Of a stretch of DNA of 64,000 nt, positions 50,764-59,516 are shown piece after piece. Location: positions 2,418,001 through 2,482,000 of the forward strand of contig NZ_CP096203.1 in NCBI RefSeq assembly GCF_023195755.1. Direction: 5' to 3'. Each line of letters opens with the position of its first letter. The stretch's first letter is position 1. The DNA is from Chryseobacterium nepalense. Its GTDB lineage: Bacteria; Bacteroidota; Bacteroidia; Flavobacteriales; Weeksellaceae. The notes beneath the pieces were generated by a model that was not told the DNA's origin, searched no databases, and saw nothing but the letters and a program-made list of their open reading frames with translations. Position numbers and translations under genes: made by a program.

Positions 50764-50814
50764 GATTCGGAAAAAGTTTCGGCGCCCTGCGGGCGCCGAA
50801 ACTTTTTCCGAATC
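50764..50814. repeat. 24-bp perfect inverted repeat with GC-rich centre
   Basis: 50764-50787 pairs perfectly with 50791-50814 around the 3-base loop TGC. The arm begins GATTCGGAAAAAGTTTCG and ends GGCGCCC. It lies between two divergent genes, so it is not placed as a terminator. A half-copy of 17 identical bases (ATTCGGAAAAAGTTTCG) recurs at 57881-57897. Likely a dispersed palindromic element of REP type. Confidence 0.8.
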
Positions 50815-50902
50815 AACTAAAAATTAACATTTCTTTATTCCGCCTAACAATTTCTTCGGTGTTATTTTTGCTGTCCTAAAACAATCAGATATATTTTATA
50901 AA

Positions 50903-51331
50903 ATGAAGAAGATCATATTATTTTCAGCATTTTTTTTCAGTACTTTTCTATTTTCACAGTCGGAATACGGCTCCGTTTCACAACTTCCTGACTATGAAAT
51001 TTTAAAAAAGAAAATGAAGCTTGAAGATGTTGTTACCAAAGCAGATACCGCACCTGAATTTCCCGGAGGGATAGAAAATTTCAAAAGGCAGTTTGCAGAA
51101 AAAATGGATATTATCAATGTAAAATCCAAAAATATTGACACAAGAGTGTATTTCATTGTTGAAAAAAACGGATATGTGCGATTTGTAACGGCAACAGGAA
51201 GTGATAAAAAACATTCGGATGCGGCAGAATTGGCCGTGAGAAGATTATTTATAAAATGGAAGCCCGCAACAGTGAATGGCGAACCGGTTCGGTATCTTTA
51301 TACATTCCCCCTGACATTGAAGAAATCTTAA
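50903..51331 (+). CDS. Small secreted TonB_C-like protein, copy 2
   Basis: 142 residues, signal peptide about 1-18 (STFLFSQ). Mature part has the marker APEFPGGIENFKRQFAEKMD (about 50-69), then RVYFIVEKNGYVRFVTATGSDKK..AAELAVRRLFIKWKPATVNGEPVRYLYTFPLTL. Same architecture as 51370-51816 and 51869-52297: signal peptide, short linker, one TonB_C-like domain, no membrane helix. Start ATG at 50903 is clear. Tandem arrangement with copies 3 and 4. Confidence 0.88.
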   Translation: MKKIILFSAFFFSTFLFSQSEYGSVSQLPDYEILKKKMKLEDVVTKADTAPEFPGGIENFKRQFAEKMDIINVKSKNIDTRVYFIVEKNGYVRFVTATGSDKKHSDAAELAVRRLFIKWKPATVNGEPVRYLYTFPLTLKKS

Positions 51332-51369
51332 AACTAAATTTAAATATTTATATTTGGTGAAATTTAATC

Positions 51370-51816
51370 ATGAAAAGACTTTTAATCTGTCTGTCTGTAC
51401 TGTTTTACCATGTCTATTTTTCACAGGTGGCTTCCGGCGGTGAGCCTACAACATCTTTCTCTATTCCGGAAGAGATTGCAAAGAAATTTAATTATGAAAA
51501 GCGGAATAATGAAAACAACTCCGTAATTGCTCCCGAATTTCCCGGTGGAATCAATGAGTTCCGAAAAGAATTTGCCAATAATTTTGATACATCTGCTCTC
51601 GAAAAGATAAAAGGACAGGTTTCAACAATCGTTTACTTTTCCATAGAAACGGATGGAACAATTTCACAGATTTTAGCTCAGGGTGACAATGCTGATTTTA
51701 ATGAAGAAGCAGAAAAGACCGTCAGAAGTCTTAAGAAATCCTGGGTTCCCGCGAAAAAAGATGATGTTCCCGTGCGGTATATTTTTCAGTTGCCAATAAA
51801 AATGCAGTTTGAATAA
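51370..51816 (+). CDS. Small secreted TonB_C-like protein, copy 3
   Basis: 148 residues, signal peptide about 1-17 (YHVYFSQ). APEFPGGINEFRKEFANNFD (about 56-75) repeats the marker of copy 2. It continues STIVYFSIETDGTISQILAQG..EEAEKTVRSLKKSWVPAKKDDVPVRYIFQLPIKM. It starts 38 nt after copy 2 and is probably in the same transcript. No catalytic motif; periplasmic protein of unknown role. Confidence 0.88.
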   Translation: MKRLLICLSVLFYHVYFSQVASGGEPTTSFSIPEEIAKKFNYEKRNNENNSVIAPEFPGGINEFRKEFANNFDTSALEKIKGQVSTIVYFSIETDGTISQILAQGDNADFNEEAEKTVRSLKKSWVPAKKDDVPVRYIFQLPIKMQFE

Positions 51817-51868
51817 TACGAAGAATTACATTAAATCAATAGTACTAAACTTTATCAAAACTTTACCC

Positions 51869-52297
51869 GTGAAAATAATACAAATTTTCTTTTTATTTTT
51901 CTGTATTTTCATTTCTGCCCAGGAAGAACCCCTACCAACTGCTGAACTTAATGAACTTTTGATGGTGGAGAGAAATGGCAGAGCAAAAATCGAAATAGAA
52001 AAACCTGCTGTCTTCCCATCAGGAACAACTGCATTGAATAATAGGATTATTAAAAATTTCAGAACACGAAAAATAATCAGTAATGCAGAAATAGAAACCT
52101 GCCAAATTAGTTTTATTATCGATAAAGAAGGTTCGATGGTCGATGTAAAAGCTTCCGGCTCCAATGAAAGTTTTAACAGAGAAGCAGAGAGGGCCATTTT
52201 AAAAATTAAAGATAAATGGATTCCTGGTGAATTGAATGGTGAAAAAGCTCGCTATAAATTTCGTATTCCTTTAACAATCACTTTCGATAAAAATTAA
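51869..52297 (+). CDS. Small secreted TonB_C-like protein, copy 4, GTG start
   Basis: I start it at the GTG at 51869 (142 residues), which gives a clean signal peptide KIIQIFFLFFCIFISAQ; the ATG at 51809 would put 20 non-signal residues in front and overlap copy 3 by 8 nt. The domain reads KPAVFPSGTTALNNRIIKNFRTRKII, then CQISFIIDKEGSMVDVKASGSNESFNREAERAILKIKDKWIPGELNGEKARYKFRIPL. The marker has drifted to AVFPSG. Length then agrees with its three siblings. Convergent with mutS, 5 nt apart. Confidence 0.8.
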   Translation: MKIIQIFFLFFCIFISAQEEPLPTAELNELLMVERNGRAKIEIEKPAVFPSGTTALNNRIIKNFRTRKIISNAEIETCQISFIIDKEGSMVDVKASGSNESFNREAERAILKIKDKWIPGELNGEKARYKFRIPLTITFDKN

Positions 52298-52302
52298 ATA
52301 AA

Positions 52303-54891
52303 TTACCCTCCAATCATTTTTTTAATGGAATTCAGTTTCATTAAAGCTTCTATTGGTGTTAAAGTATTGATATCAATCTTTGTAAGTTCCTCACGGATAT
52401 TTTCCAGAACAGGATCATCCAATTGAAAAAAAGAAAGCTGCATATTTTCTTCCGTTACCCTTTTGATGCTTTCCGAAGAGCTGCCCTGAGTGCGGCTGGC
52501 TTCAAGTGTTTTCAGGATTTCATTGGCTCTGTTGACTACTTTTGCAGGCATTCCCGCCAGTTTAGCCACATGAATCCCGAAGCTGTGCTCGCTTCCACCC
52601 GGAATCAGTTTTCTTAAAAAAATGATATTGCCTTTATTCTCCTGAATGGAAACGTGGAAATTTTTCACACGCTCAAAGTTCACCGTCATTTCATTCAGCT
52701 CATGATAATGCGTTGCAAATAACGTTTTTGCCTGCGTAGGATGTTGGTGAAGATATTCGGCAATGGCCCAGGCGATGGAAACACCATCATAGGTGGAAGT
52801 TCCGCGCCCGATTTCATCTAAAAGGATCAGACTGCGTTCTGAAATATTATTCAAAATATTAGCCGCCTCATTCATCTCTACCATAAAGGTTGATTCCCCT
52901 GCAGAAATATTATCTGTAGCGCCGACTCTGGTGAAAATTTTATCCAGAATCCCTATTTCAGCATATTTTGCAGGAACAAAACTTCCGATCTGTGCCATCA
53001 GGCAAACAATTGCCGTCTGACGGAGAATAGCCGATTTACCGGCCATATTTGGCCCTGTAACCATGATAATCTGTTGGGAATCTTTATCCAGATAAATATC
53101 ATTCGGAATATATTTTTCTCCTAAAGGAAGTGCATTTTCAATAATCGGGTGCCGTGCTTCTTTTAGATCAATCGCAAAAGTTTCATTTAAAACAGGCTTT
53201 GTATAACTTTCAGAAACAGCAAGTTCGGACAATCCAACCGCCACATCAAGCTGCGCAATAATATGTGAGTTTTCCTGAATCTGATCCATATAAATGATCG
53301 TGTCTCCGCACACTTTTCTGTAAAGTTCATTTTCCAGAACCCCTATTTTTTCTTCCGCACCCAGAATCTGGTTTTCGTATTCTTTGAGTTCTTCGGTAAT
53401 ATACCTTTCTGCATTCACCAGCGTCTGCTTTCTTAACCAGTCTGCCGGAACTTTATCTTTATGCGTATTTCTTACCTCAATATAATATCCGAAAACATTA
53501 TTAAAATCAATCTTAAGACTGGAAATTCCGGTTCTTTCAATTTCACGCTGACACATTTCATCAAGGAAACCGCGGCCTTTCGACTGCAATCCTCTTAGTC
53601 TGTCCAGCTCTTCAGAGATTCCGTCTTTAATCACATTTCCTTTCGCCAGGTTCACGGGCAGTTCGTCATTCAGGTGATTCTGAAGGCATTTGATTAGTTC
53701 TTCCTGGTCATACAGCGGATCAAGCCACGCCAATACATCGGCGTGAGGATGAAGCAAACCTTTAATCTTATGAATATTAATAAGGCTTTGGCGAAGATAT
53801 CCCAGTTCTTTCGGTGAAATTTTTTCCGCTGCCAGTTTTCCCATTAGCCGGTCAAGATCCGAAATTGATTTCAAAAGCAGGGAAATTTCATATTTCAGAT
53901 GATCATTTTCATTTAAAAAGTCAATTAAAGAAAGCCTTCTGTTGATTTCGTTAACAGACTTCAGTGGTAAAATAATCCTTCTTCTCAAGAGCCTTCCACC
54001 CATCGGTGTAGAAGTTCTGTCGATAATATCGAGTAAAGATTTTCCCTGCGCATTGCTTGGATAAACAATTTCGAGATTTCTCAGTGTGAAATTATCCATC
54101 ATCAGAAAATCTTCCTGTGGAATAATCTGAATCTTTGTAATGTGAGATAATAAATTGTGGTGTGTATCTTCAACCAGATAAGCAAAAATAGCCCCTGCTG
54201 CGGTAATGGCCAGCTGTTGGTTTTCAATCCCGAATCCTTTTAACGAATTGGTTTTAAAATGATTCGTAAGTTTTTCATAGGCAAAATTATATTGATAAGC
54301 CCAGTCTTCCAGCTTAAAAGCACTCCTGTTCTTAAGCTGCTCCGGAATCTGAACACTTCTCTGATAAATAATTTCGCTCGGATCGAATGTATGAACAATA
54401 TGAAGCAGCTTTTCCAGATTTCCTTCACTTACCAGAAATTCACCGGTAGAAATATCCACCAGCGCAATTCCGAATTTTTCTTTTTCTTTATGAAGGGAAA
54501 GCAAAAAGTTATTCTTCTTTGAATTAAGTACCTGATCATTGAATGTCACCCCCGGTGTAACCAATTCCGTGACCCCTCTTTTTACAATTCCTTTCACCAT
54601 TTTCGGGTCTTCCAGCTGATCACAGATGGCGACTCTTATCCCGGCTCTTACCAGTTTCGGAAGGTAAGAATCTACAGAATGATGCGGAAATCCAGCCAGT
54701 TCGATATGTCCTTCTCCATTGGCTCTTTTGGTGAGAACAATTCCTAAAATCTGAGATGTTTTAATGGCATCCTGGCCAAACGTTTCATAAAAGTCTCCTA
54801 CTCTGAATAGTAAAAGTGCATCAGGATATTTTGCCTTGATGGTATTATACTGTGTCATTAACGGAGTTTCTTTCTTCGCTGCCTTTGCCAT
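52303..54891 (-). CDS. mutS: DNA mismatch repair protein MutS
   Basis: 862 residues, full-length MutS. The mismatch-recognition domain near the N-terminus has LLFRVGDFYETFGQDA (about 25-40): the Phe-x-Glu-type motif appears as FYETF, which inserts Phe at the mispair. The ATPase domain has Walker A GPNMAGKS (near residue 610), Walker B SLILLDEIGRGTSTYDG, and the signature ATHYHELNEM. The C-terminal helix-turn-helix dimer region is present. Cytoplasmic mismatch-repair initiator. All domains intact. Confidence 0.98.
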   Translation of the reverse strand: MAKAAKKETPLMTQYNTIKAKYPDALLLFRVGDFYETFGQDAIKTSQILGIVLTKRANGEGHIELAGFPHHSVDSYLPKLVRAGIRVAICDQLEDPKMVKGIVKRGVTELVTPGVTFNDQVLNSKKNNFLLSLHKEKEKFGIALVDISTGEFLVSEGNLEKLLHIVHTFDPSEIIYQRSVQIPEQLKNRSAFKLEDWAYQYNFAYEKLTNHFKTNSLKGFGIENQQLAITAAGAIFAYLVEDTHHNLLSHITKIQIIPQEDFLMMDNFTLRNLEIVYPSNAQGKSLLDIIDRTSTPMGGRLLRRRIILPLKSVNEINRRLSLIDFLNENDHLKYEISLLLKSISDLDRLMGKLAAEKISPKELGYLRQSLINIHKIKGLLHPHADVLAWLDPLYDQEELIKCLQNHLNDELPVNLAKGNVIKDGISEELDRLRGLQSKGRGFLDEMCQREIERTGISSLKIDFNNVFGYYIEVRNTHKDKVPADWLRKQTLVNAERYITEELKEYENQILGAEEKIGVLENELYRKVCGDTIIYMDQIQENSHIIAQLDVAVGLSELAVSESYTKPVLNETFAIDLKEARHPIIENALPLGEKYIPNDIYLDKDSQQIIMVTGPNMAGKSAILRQTAIVCLMAQIGSFVPAKYAEIGILDKIFTRVGATDNISAGESTFMVEMNEAANILNNISERSLILLDEIGRGTSTYDGVSIAWAIAEYLHQHPTQAKTLFATHYHELNEMTVNFERVKNFHVSIQENKGNIIFLRKLIPGGSEHSFGIHVAKLAGMPAKVVNRANEILKTLEASRTQGSSSESIKRVTEENMQLSFFQLDDPVLENIREELTKIDINTLTPIEALMKLNSIKKMIGG

Positions 54892-55045
54892 TAAAATTCT
54901 GTCTTAAAATTGGTCGGTAAAAATAGGAAATAAAATATTAGCAGTAAAGTGCTTTATGATTTCTCACAGATCGCCCCAGATCACATAAATAATTGATTTT
55001 TTTGCGTTAAAGAATATAAAACTCTGTGAAAATCCGCGGGAAAAA

Positions 55046-55915
55046 TTAAACGTTATGCTTGGCCAATGCCCTGGAGCTCTTCTCATAAGCCCATTTCTGC
55101 TTGTAATTCACCCATTTCGCTTTAAAAAGTTTTCGCATAAGCTTATCAGTATACCTCATGATAAATACATGATACAGCATATTGGCAAAGACAGCTGGCT
55201 TGTTGGGCAATGCACGAAGCGACATGGAAAATCCAGGCTCGAGATACCTGTTGAAATGCCAGAAACCTCCGGGAATAAAAAGCGCATCGCCGTGTTCCAT
55301 AAAAATCTCATAACCCCGTGCATGTTTCAATGCCGGAAACTTTTCATAATCAGGATTTTCGTAATCTAAATCATATACCGTGTGCACCGACATCGGAACT
55401 TTGTATAAAAAAGCCGATTGTTTTTGATCAAACAGAAGAATTCTTTTTTTTCCTTCAAAGTGAATATGCAGAAAATCACCCAAGTCCACATCATAATGCA
55501 TCAGTACATGCGCTTTACTGCCTCCGAAAAACAGCGTTGGAAGCCTTTTGAAAAACTTCATCCCCAAATCAGGATAGGTGAAATTTTTAAGCAGTTCCGG
55601 AAGACGGTCGGTAATGATATAAAAGAAAATGCGCAGATCAGAAGGTTTCGTTCTGATCGTATCAATATAATCCTCCATTTTCATATGGGTAACCGGTGCA
55701 TCGGAACTTTTGGATGCATCGGCGGGTTTGTTATCATAAAGCGGAACATCCTGCCCGCCGGCTTTTTCGCGGATAAAATCAAAATTCCATTTATCAAAAG
55801 CTTCCCATCGGCTTGCAAAATTCTTGATGAGCAATGGTTTATGCTTTTTAAAATAGTTGTTCTGAAAATCTTCTTTGCTAATATCAGTGACAATATCTAC
55901 GTTTCCGAGGATCAT
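55046..55915 (-). CDS. JmjC-like cupin (cupin_8) putative Fe(II)/2-oxoglutarate oxygenase
   Basis: 289 residues. The double-stranded beta-helix core has VLMHYDVDLGDFLHIHFEGKKRILLF (His140, Asp142) and ALFIPGGFWHFNRY (His220), the HxD...H iron triad of JmjC and FIH-type dioxygenases. Lys156/157 could be the 2-oxoglutarate contact. N-terminus ISKEDFQNNYFKKHKPLLIKNF is typical of cupin_8 proteins. Cytoplasmic; target for hydroxylation unknown. Gap 54892-55045 upstream of the stop holds nothing recognisable. Confidence 0.88.
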   Translation of the reverse strand: MILGNVDIVTDISKEDFQNNYFKKHKPLLIKNFASRWEAFDKWNFDFIREKAGGQDVPLYDNKPADASKSSDAPVTHMKMEDYIDTIRTKPSDLRIFFYIITDRLPELLKNFTYPDLGMKFFKRLPTLFFGGSKAHVLMHYDVDLGDFLHIHFEGKKRILLFDQKQSAFLYKVPMSVHTVYDLDYENPDYEKFPALKHARGYEIFMEHGDALFIPGGFWHFNRYLEPGFSMSLRALPNKPAVFANMLYHVFIMRYTDKLMRKLFKAKWVNYKQKWAYEKSSRALAKHNV

Positions 55916-55996
55916 TTGGTGGTGTTTTTAATTTCGAAATAAAAGTAAGGTTTTTTTGAATTTTGTAAAAATTTTAACCGATATCAGACATCAATT

Positions 55997-56161
55997 TTAT
56001 TTCAGCAACCAAATTAAAAAGGAAATTATTCCTCCGAGAAACAAAATGGCGCATCCCTGAGGCGAGCTGTTTTTTCTTCTTTTTCTTCCAAAGGTGCTTA
56101 CATAGTGTCCGCTTACCCATTTTCCGTCTCTTCTGAAATGTCCTTTTCTATAATATCCCAT
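55997..56161 (-). CDS. Small basic protein with a C-terminal membrane helix
   Basis: 54 residues from the ATG at 56161 (MGYYRKGHFRRDG); the frame is open 11 codons further upstream but that part is unlikely to be coding. The N-terminal 35 residues are basic, with KWVSGHYVSTFGRKRRK. The last 18 residues (AILFLGGIISFLIWLLK) form one membrane helix. It has a GHFRRDGKWVSGHY-type motif seen in small proteins of Bacteroidetes. No function known. Confidence 0.6.
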   Translation of the reverse strand: MGYYRKGHFRRDGKWVSGHYVSTFGRKRRKNSSPQGCAILFLGGIISFLIWLLK

Positions 56162-56242
56162 AGTAATTGTTTTTACAAAGAAAAAATGAATCACAAGATA
56201 AAATTTATGGTTTTCCGTAAAACAAAAGTAAAAGTGAAATTT

Positions 56243-56250
56243 TATATTTG
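56243..56250 (+). promoter_or_regulatory. -7 box TATATTTG of the bestrophin gene
   Basis: A perfect TAnnTTTG 18 nt before the ATG at 56269. It shows that a start at 56248 inside this box is not used. No good -33 TTG is visible. Confidence 0.5.
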
Positions 56251-56268
56251 TACGGACTAACCAATTTT

Positions 56269-57168
56269 ATGAGAGTTTACAATACCAAACATTTCCTGAA
56301 AATCCTTTTCAGCCTGCATAAAAGCGATACCCTGAAAATTCTTTTCCCGACCATGATTCTGGTAGGATTGTATTCCTGGGGAATTGAATATCTTGAAGTA
56401 GAATACCTTCACCTTTCTTCCAAATCGCCCATCAGCAATGTGAGCATGATCCATTCCCTTTTGGGTTTTGTGCTTTCCTTATTGCTGGTTTTCAGAACAA
56501 ATACAGCTTACGACAGATGGTGGGAAGGAAGAAAACTCTGGGGGAAACTGGTAAATGATTCAAGAAATTTCGCGATTAAGATCAACACGATTCTTGCCAA
56601 CGACAGGAAAAATGCCGAACAGATTGCACGGTATCTGAAATTTTTCCCGCACTTTTTGGCTAAGCATCTTTCAAAAGAATCTACAAGACTTGCGCTGGAC
56701 GAAGATTATTCCGAAATTGAAGAATATATCAAACATCACGGTCCCAGTGAAATTGTGATCCTGCTGACGCACAAGCTTCATCAGCTTAAAAAAGAAGGCA
56801 AAATAACTGATGTGGAAATGCTCTATCTTGACACGCAACTTTCAGGCTTCCTGGATGTGTGTGGTGGCTGTGAACGTATTAAAAACACTCCGATTCCCTA
56901 TTCTTACTCCTCTTTCGTTAAAAAATTTATCATTTTATATGTTCTGGCTTTGCCGGTAGCCTACGTTATTTCAATTGGCCTGTTTATGATTCCGCTTACG
57001 GTTTTTGTCTATTATGTTTTAATGAGCCTTGAGATGATTGCCGAAGAAATTGAAGACCCGTTCAATAATGACGAAAATGATATTCCGATGGAAACGATCG
57101 CGCAGAATATTGAAAGAAGTGTTCATCAGATCATGTATTCTGGAAATAACAAATCTGGAAGCATTTAA
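56269..57168 (+). CDS. Bestrophin-family ion channel
   Basis: About 299 residues from the ATG at 56269 (MRVYNTKHFL). Bacterial bestrophin blocks: SMIHSLLGFVLSLLLVFRTNTAYDRWWEGRKLWGKLVNDSRN (about 60-100), with the neck-lining hydrophobics and the R-T-N-x-A-Y-x-R-W-W-E-G-R motif. Later QLSGFLDVCGGCERIKNTPIPYSYSSFVKKF precedes the last membrane helices, and EDPFNNDENDIPMETIAQNIER forms the acidic C-terminal clamp. Pentameric membrane channel for anions or cations. Four helices, complete. Confidence 0.95.
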   Translation: MRVYNTKHFLKILFSLHKSDTLKILFPTMILVGLYSWGIEYLEVEYLHLSSKSPISNVSMIHSLLGFVLSLLLVFRTNTAYDRWWEGRKLWGKLVNDSRNFAIKINTILANDRKNAEQIARYLKFFPHFLAKHLSKESTRLALDEDYSEIEEYIKHHGPSEIVILLTHKLHQLKKEGKITDVEMLYLDTQLSGFLDVCGGCERIKNTPIPYSYSSFVKKFIILYVLALPVAYVISIGLFMIPLTVFVYYVLMSLEMIAEEIEDPFNNDENDIPMETIAQNIERSVHQIMYSGNNKSGSI

Positions 57169-57205
57169 AAATCGTACATATTTATAACCATTAACAAAAA
57201 ATACA

Positions 57206-57736
57206 TTGGTACAGAAATTAAAACTGGAAGAGCTGAACAGAATTGATGTGGAAACCTTTAAGACGACAGAAAAGATTCCGTTAATTGTTGTTCTGGACAA
57301 TATCAGAAGTATGCATAATGTGGGGGCCACTTTCAGGACAGCAGACGCTTTTCTGATTCAAAAGATCATCCTTTGCGGAATTACTCCTCAGCCGCCGCAC
57401 CGTGAAATTCACAAATCAGCATTGGGAGCAACAGAAAGTGTTGACTGGAAATATGAAAATGATATAATCACCGTTATTAATGAGTTAAAATCAGAAGGAT
57501 TTGAAGTAATCGGGATTGAACAGACAACAGACAGTAAAATGATTACGGATTTTACTATTGATTCGTCTAAAAAATACGCAGTGATCCTGGGAAATGAGGT
57601 GGAAGGAATCAGCGATGAAGCATTGGCTCATATTGATTTATTTATTGAAATTCCTCAGCTGGGAACCAAGCATTCACTCAACGTGAGTGTTTGCGGCGGA
57701 ATTGTAATGTGGGAGTTTGCAAAAGCCCTGAAATGA
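57206..57736 (+). CDS. SpoU/TrmH-family RNA methyltransferase, TTG start
   Basis: 176 residues. SPOUT motifs: NIRSMHNVGATFRTADAF (about 32-49, motif 1 with the catalytic Arg), YAVILGNEVEGISDEAL (motif 2), and IPQLGTKHSLNVSVCGGIVMWEF (motif 3, SAM-binding knot). Methylates 2'-OH of a tRNA or rRNA ribose; target unknown. The only start giving a full N-terminus is TTG at 57206; no ATG or GTG lies nearby. Preceded by bestrophin (38 nt), followed by a terminator. Confidence 0.93.
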   Translation: MVQKLKLEELNRIDVETFKTTEKIPLIVVLDNIRSMHNVGATFRTADAFLIQKIILCGITPQPPHREIHKSALGATESVDWKYENDIITVINELKSEGFEVIGIEQTTDSKMITDFTIDSSKKYAVILGNEVEGISDEALAHIDLFIEIPQLGTKHSLNVSVCGGIVMWEFAKALK

Positions 57737-57738
57737 AA

Positions 57739-57770
57739 AAACTGCATATGTCTAAAAGACAGTGCAGTTT
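57739..57770 (+). terminator. Hairpin terminator after the methyltransferase gene
   Basis: AAACTGCA (57739-57746) pairs with TGCAGTTT (57763-57770), with an inner TGTCT/AGACA stem. No strong T-run follows, so it is a moderate call. Confidence 0.55.
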
Positions 57771-57880
57771 GAAATAAATCTAATAAAAAGTAAAAATGAA
57801 AGGCGACAAAGATACCCAATTTTTTGTCACAAACAAATTTTAAAATCATTTTTTTATTTTTTAGAGAAAAAAAGTTTGAC

Positions 57881-57897
57881 ATTCGGAAAAAGTTTCG
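57881..57897. repeat. Half-copy of the 24-bp palindromic element
   Basis: ATTCGGAAAAAGTTTCG, 17 bases identical to 50765-50781. It lies 25 nt before the CBS-domain gene. Only one arm is present, so it cannot fold alone. Confidence 0.75.
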
Positions 57898-57921
57898 TTT
57901 AATTTTTTATAAATTAGCACA

Positions 57922-58572
57922 ATGTTTATCAAGGAATATATCTCAAAAGACTTTCCATGCTTTAGCCTGACTGACTCCATAGAATCAGCAAGAGATACGC
58001 TGGAAGCGTTTGGATATTCTCATATTTTCATCAAAAAATCCCATCATTTTTACGGTGCTCTTGCAGAAGACTTTCTTTATGAAGAAGAAGGTACCCTAAA
58101 AGATCTTGAACATCAGATCGAGCGATTCGCCATTCTTGAAGATAACAATATTATGGACAGCATCAGGTTATTTTATACCTTCAATGCCAACATCATTCCT
58201 GTTATCAACAAAAATGAGAAATACCTGGGTTATATAAGCTGTGAAGATATCTTTCAGGACTTATCGAAATATCCGCTGTTTTCAGAATCGGGAGCCATTC
58301 TCACCATTGAGACTTCTTCCAGAAAATATTCAATGACGGAGATTGCCAATATTGTAGAAAGCAACAATTCCAAATTTTACGGAGCTTTTATCAGCAATAT
58401 GTCTGAAGATGTAATCCAGGTGACCATCAAAATAAGCAATGAAAATCTGAGCTCCATTGATGAAACATTCGACCGGTATGATTACCGGATTGTGCAAAAG
58501 TATTATTCTGATGAAAAATCAGATCTGCTTCAGGACAGATTCGGGTTTTTCCAAAAATTTATAGAAATATAA
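57922..58572 (+). CDS. CBS-domain protein
   Basis: 216 residues. Two CBS domains (about 1-125): FPCFSLTDSIESARDTLEAFGYSHIFIKK with FYGALAEDFLYEEE, then NNIMDSIRLFYTFNANIIPVINKNEKYLGYISCEDIFQDL. A C-terminal ACT-like alpha/beta domain (about 135-205) has GAILTIETSSRKYSMTEIANIVESNNSKFYGAFIS. CBS pairs bind adenine nucleotides and sense energy state. It is 8 nt from nadK and probably cotranscribed, which suggests a link to nucleotide level but this is not proven. Confidence 0.9.
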   Translation: MFIKEYISKDFPCFSLTDSIESARDTLEAFGYSHIFIKKSHHFYGALAEDFLYEEEGTLKDLEHQIERFAILEDNNIMDSIRLFYTFNANIIPVINKNEKYLGYISCEDIFQDLSKYPLFSESGAILTIETSSRKYSMTEIANIVESNNSKFYGAFISNMSEDVIQVTIKISNENLSSIDETFDRYDYRIVQKYYSDEKSDLLQDRFGFFQKFIEI

Positions 58573-58579
58573 AAAACTA

Positions 58580-59446
58580 ATGAAGGCAGCCATATATTCC
58601 CAGAAAAAAGATTTAGATACCTTTTTATATTTAAGCAAATTTATTTCCGAGCTTGAAAACAGAGGCGTAAAATCTGTTTTGTATGATGAAATGGCTGAAG
58701 CTCTTCAGTTCTCAAAAATTTTTGAAACCTTTAACTGCAAACAGGATCTTCTGGATAAAGAAGTGGATCTTTTCTTCACTTTTGGCGGGGACGGAACTAT
58801 CGTTAATTCCTTAACCTTTATTGAAGACCTGGAAATTCCGATTGTGGGAGTAAATACCGGAAGACTGGGATTTCTCGCGAGCTTTACCAAGGAAGAAGCG
58901 TTCAATGCACTGGATTCCATTTTAAAAGGAGATGTGAAAACCAGCCGACGCTCTGTTATTGAAGTGACATCTCCGGAAATAGAAGACTTTTTTCCTTATG
59001 CGCTGAACGATGTTACTGTTTCCCGAAAAGAAACTACCTCCATGATTACGGTAGATTCTTATATCAACAATGAATTTCTTAATGTATTTTGGGGTGACGG
59101 CGTTATTGTCTCCACTCCTACCGGTTCTACCGCATATTCTTTAAGCAGCGGCGGACCCATCATTTCTCCGAATAACGAAAACTTTGTCATCACACCCATC
59201 GCTCCGCATAATCTCAATGTGAGACCATTGGTGGTGAATGATAAGGTAGAAATTAAATTCAAAGTGGAAAGCCGCGTACCACAGTATTCGCTTTCATTAG
59301 ACTCTCGTCTGATACATATCGAAACGGATAAGGAAATCATCATTAAAAAAGCCGATTTCCAGATTCTTCTCGTACAGCCGAATAATCTCAGCTTCTACGA
59401 AACGATCCGCCAGAAGCTGCTTTGGGGAAGAGATAAAAGAAATTAA
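58580..59446 (+). CDS. nadK: NAD kinase
   Basis: 288 residues. The ATP-NAD kinase motif FTFGGDGTIVNS (GGDG at 69-72) is present, as are the NAD-binding region ALNDVTVSRKETTSM (about 139-153) and the later block GDGVIVSTPTGSTAYSLSSGGPIISP (about 175-200). Catalyses ATP-dependent phosphorylation of NAD+ to NADP+ in the cytoplasm. Essential housekeeping enzyme, complete. Co-directional with the CBS protein. Confidence 0.97.
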   Translation: MKAAIYSQKKDLDTFLYLSKFISELENRGVKSVLYDEMAEALQFSKIFETFNCKQDLLDKEVDLFFTFGGDGTIVNSLTFIEDLEIPIVGVNTGRLGFLASFTKEEAFNALDSILKGDVKTSRRSVIEVTSPEIEDFFPYALNDVTVSRKETTSMITVDSYINNEFLNVFWGDGVIVSTPTGSTAYSLSSGGPIISPNNENFVITPIAPHNLNVRPLVVNDKVEIKFKVESRVPQYSLSLDSRLIHIETDKEIIIKKADFQILLVQPNNLSFYETIRQKLLWGRDKRN

Positions 59447-59516
59447 GAATTAAGCAAAAATGATTACCTTTACAGGAATTTTACAAACCCTAATAATTTA
59501 TATTAAAAAGTAAAAC

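Noticed and set aside
50764..50814. Transcription terminator
   Set aside because: It lies between two divergently transcribed genes and has no T-run, so no transcript ends there by position.
55418..55942. 174-codon plus-strand frame opposite the cupin gene
   Set aside because: Antisense shadow; the minus strand holds the HxD...H iron triad.
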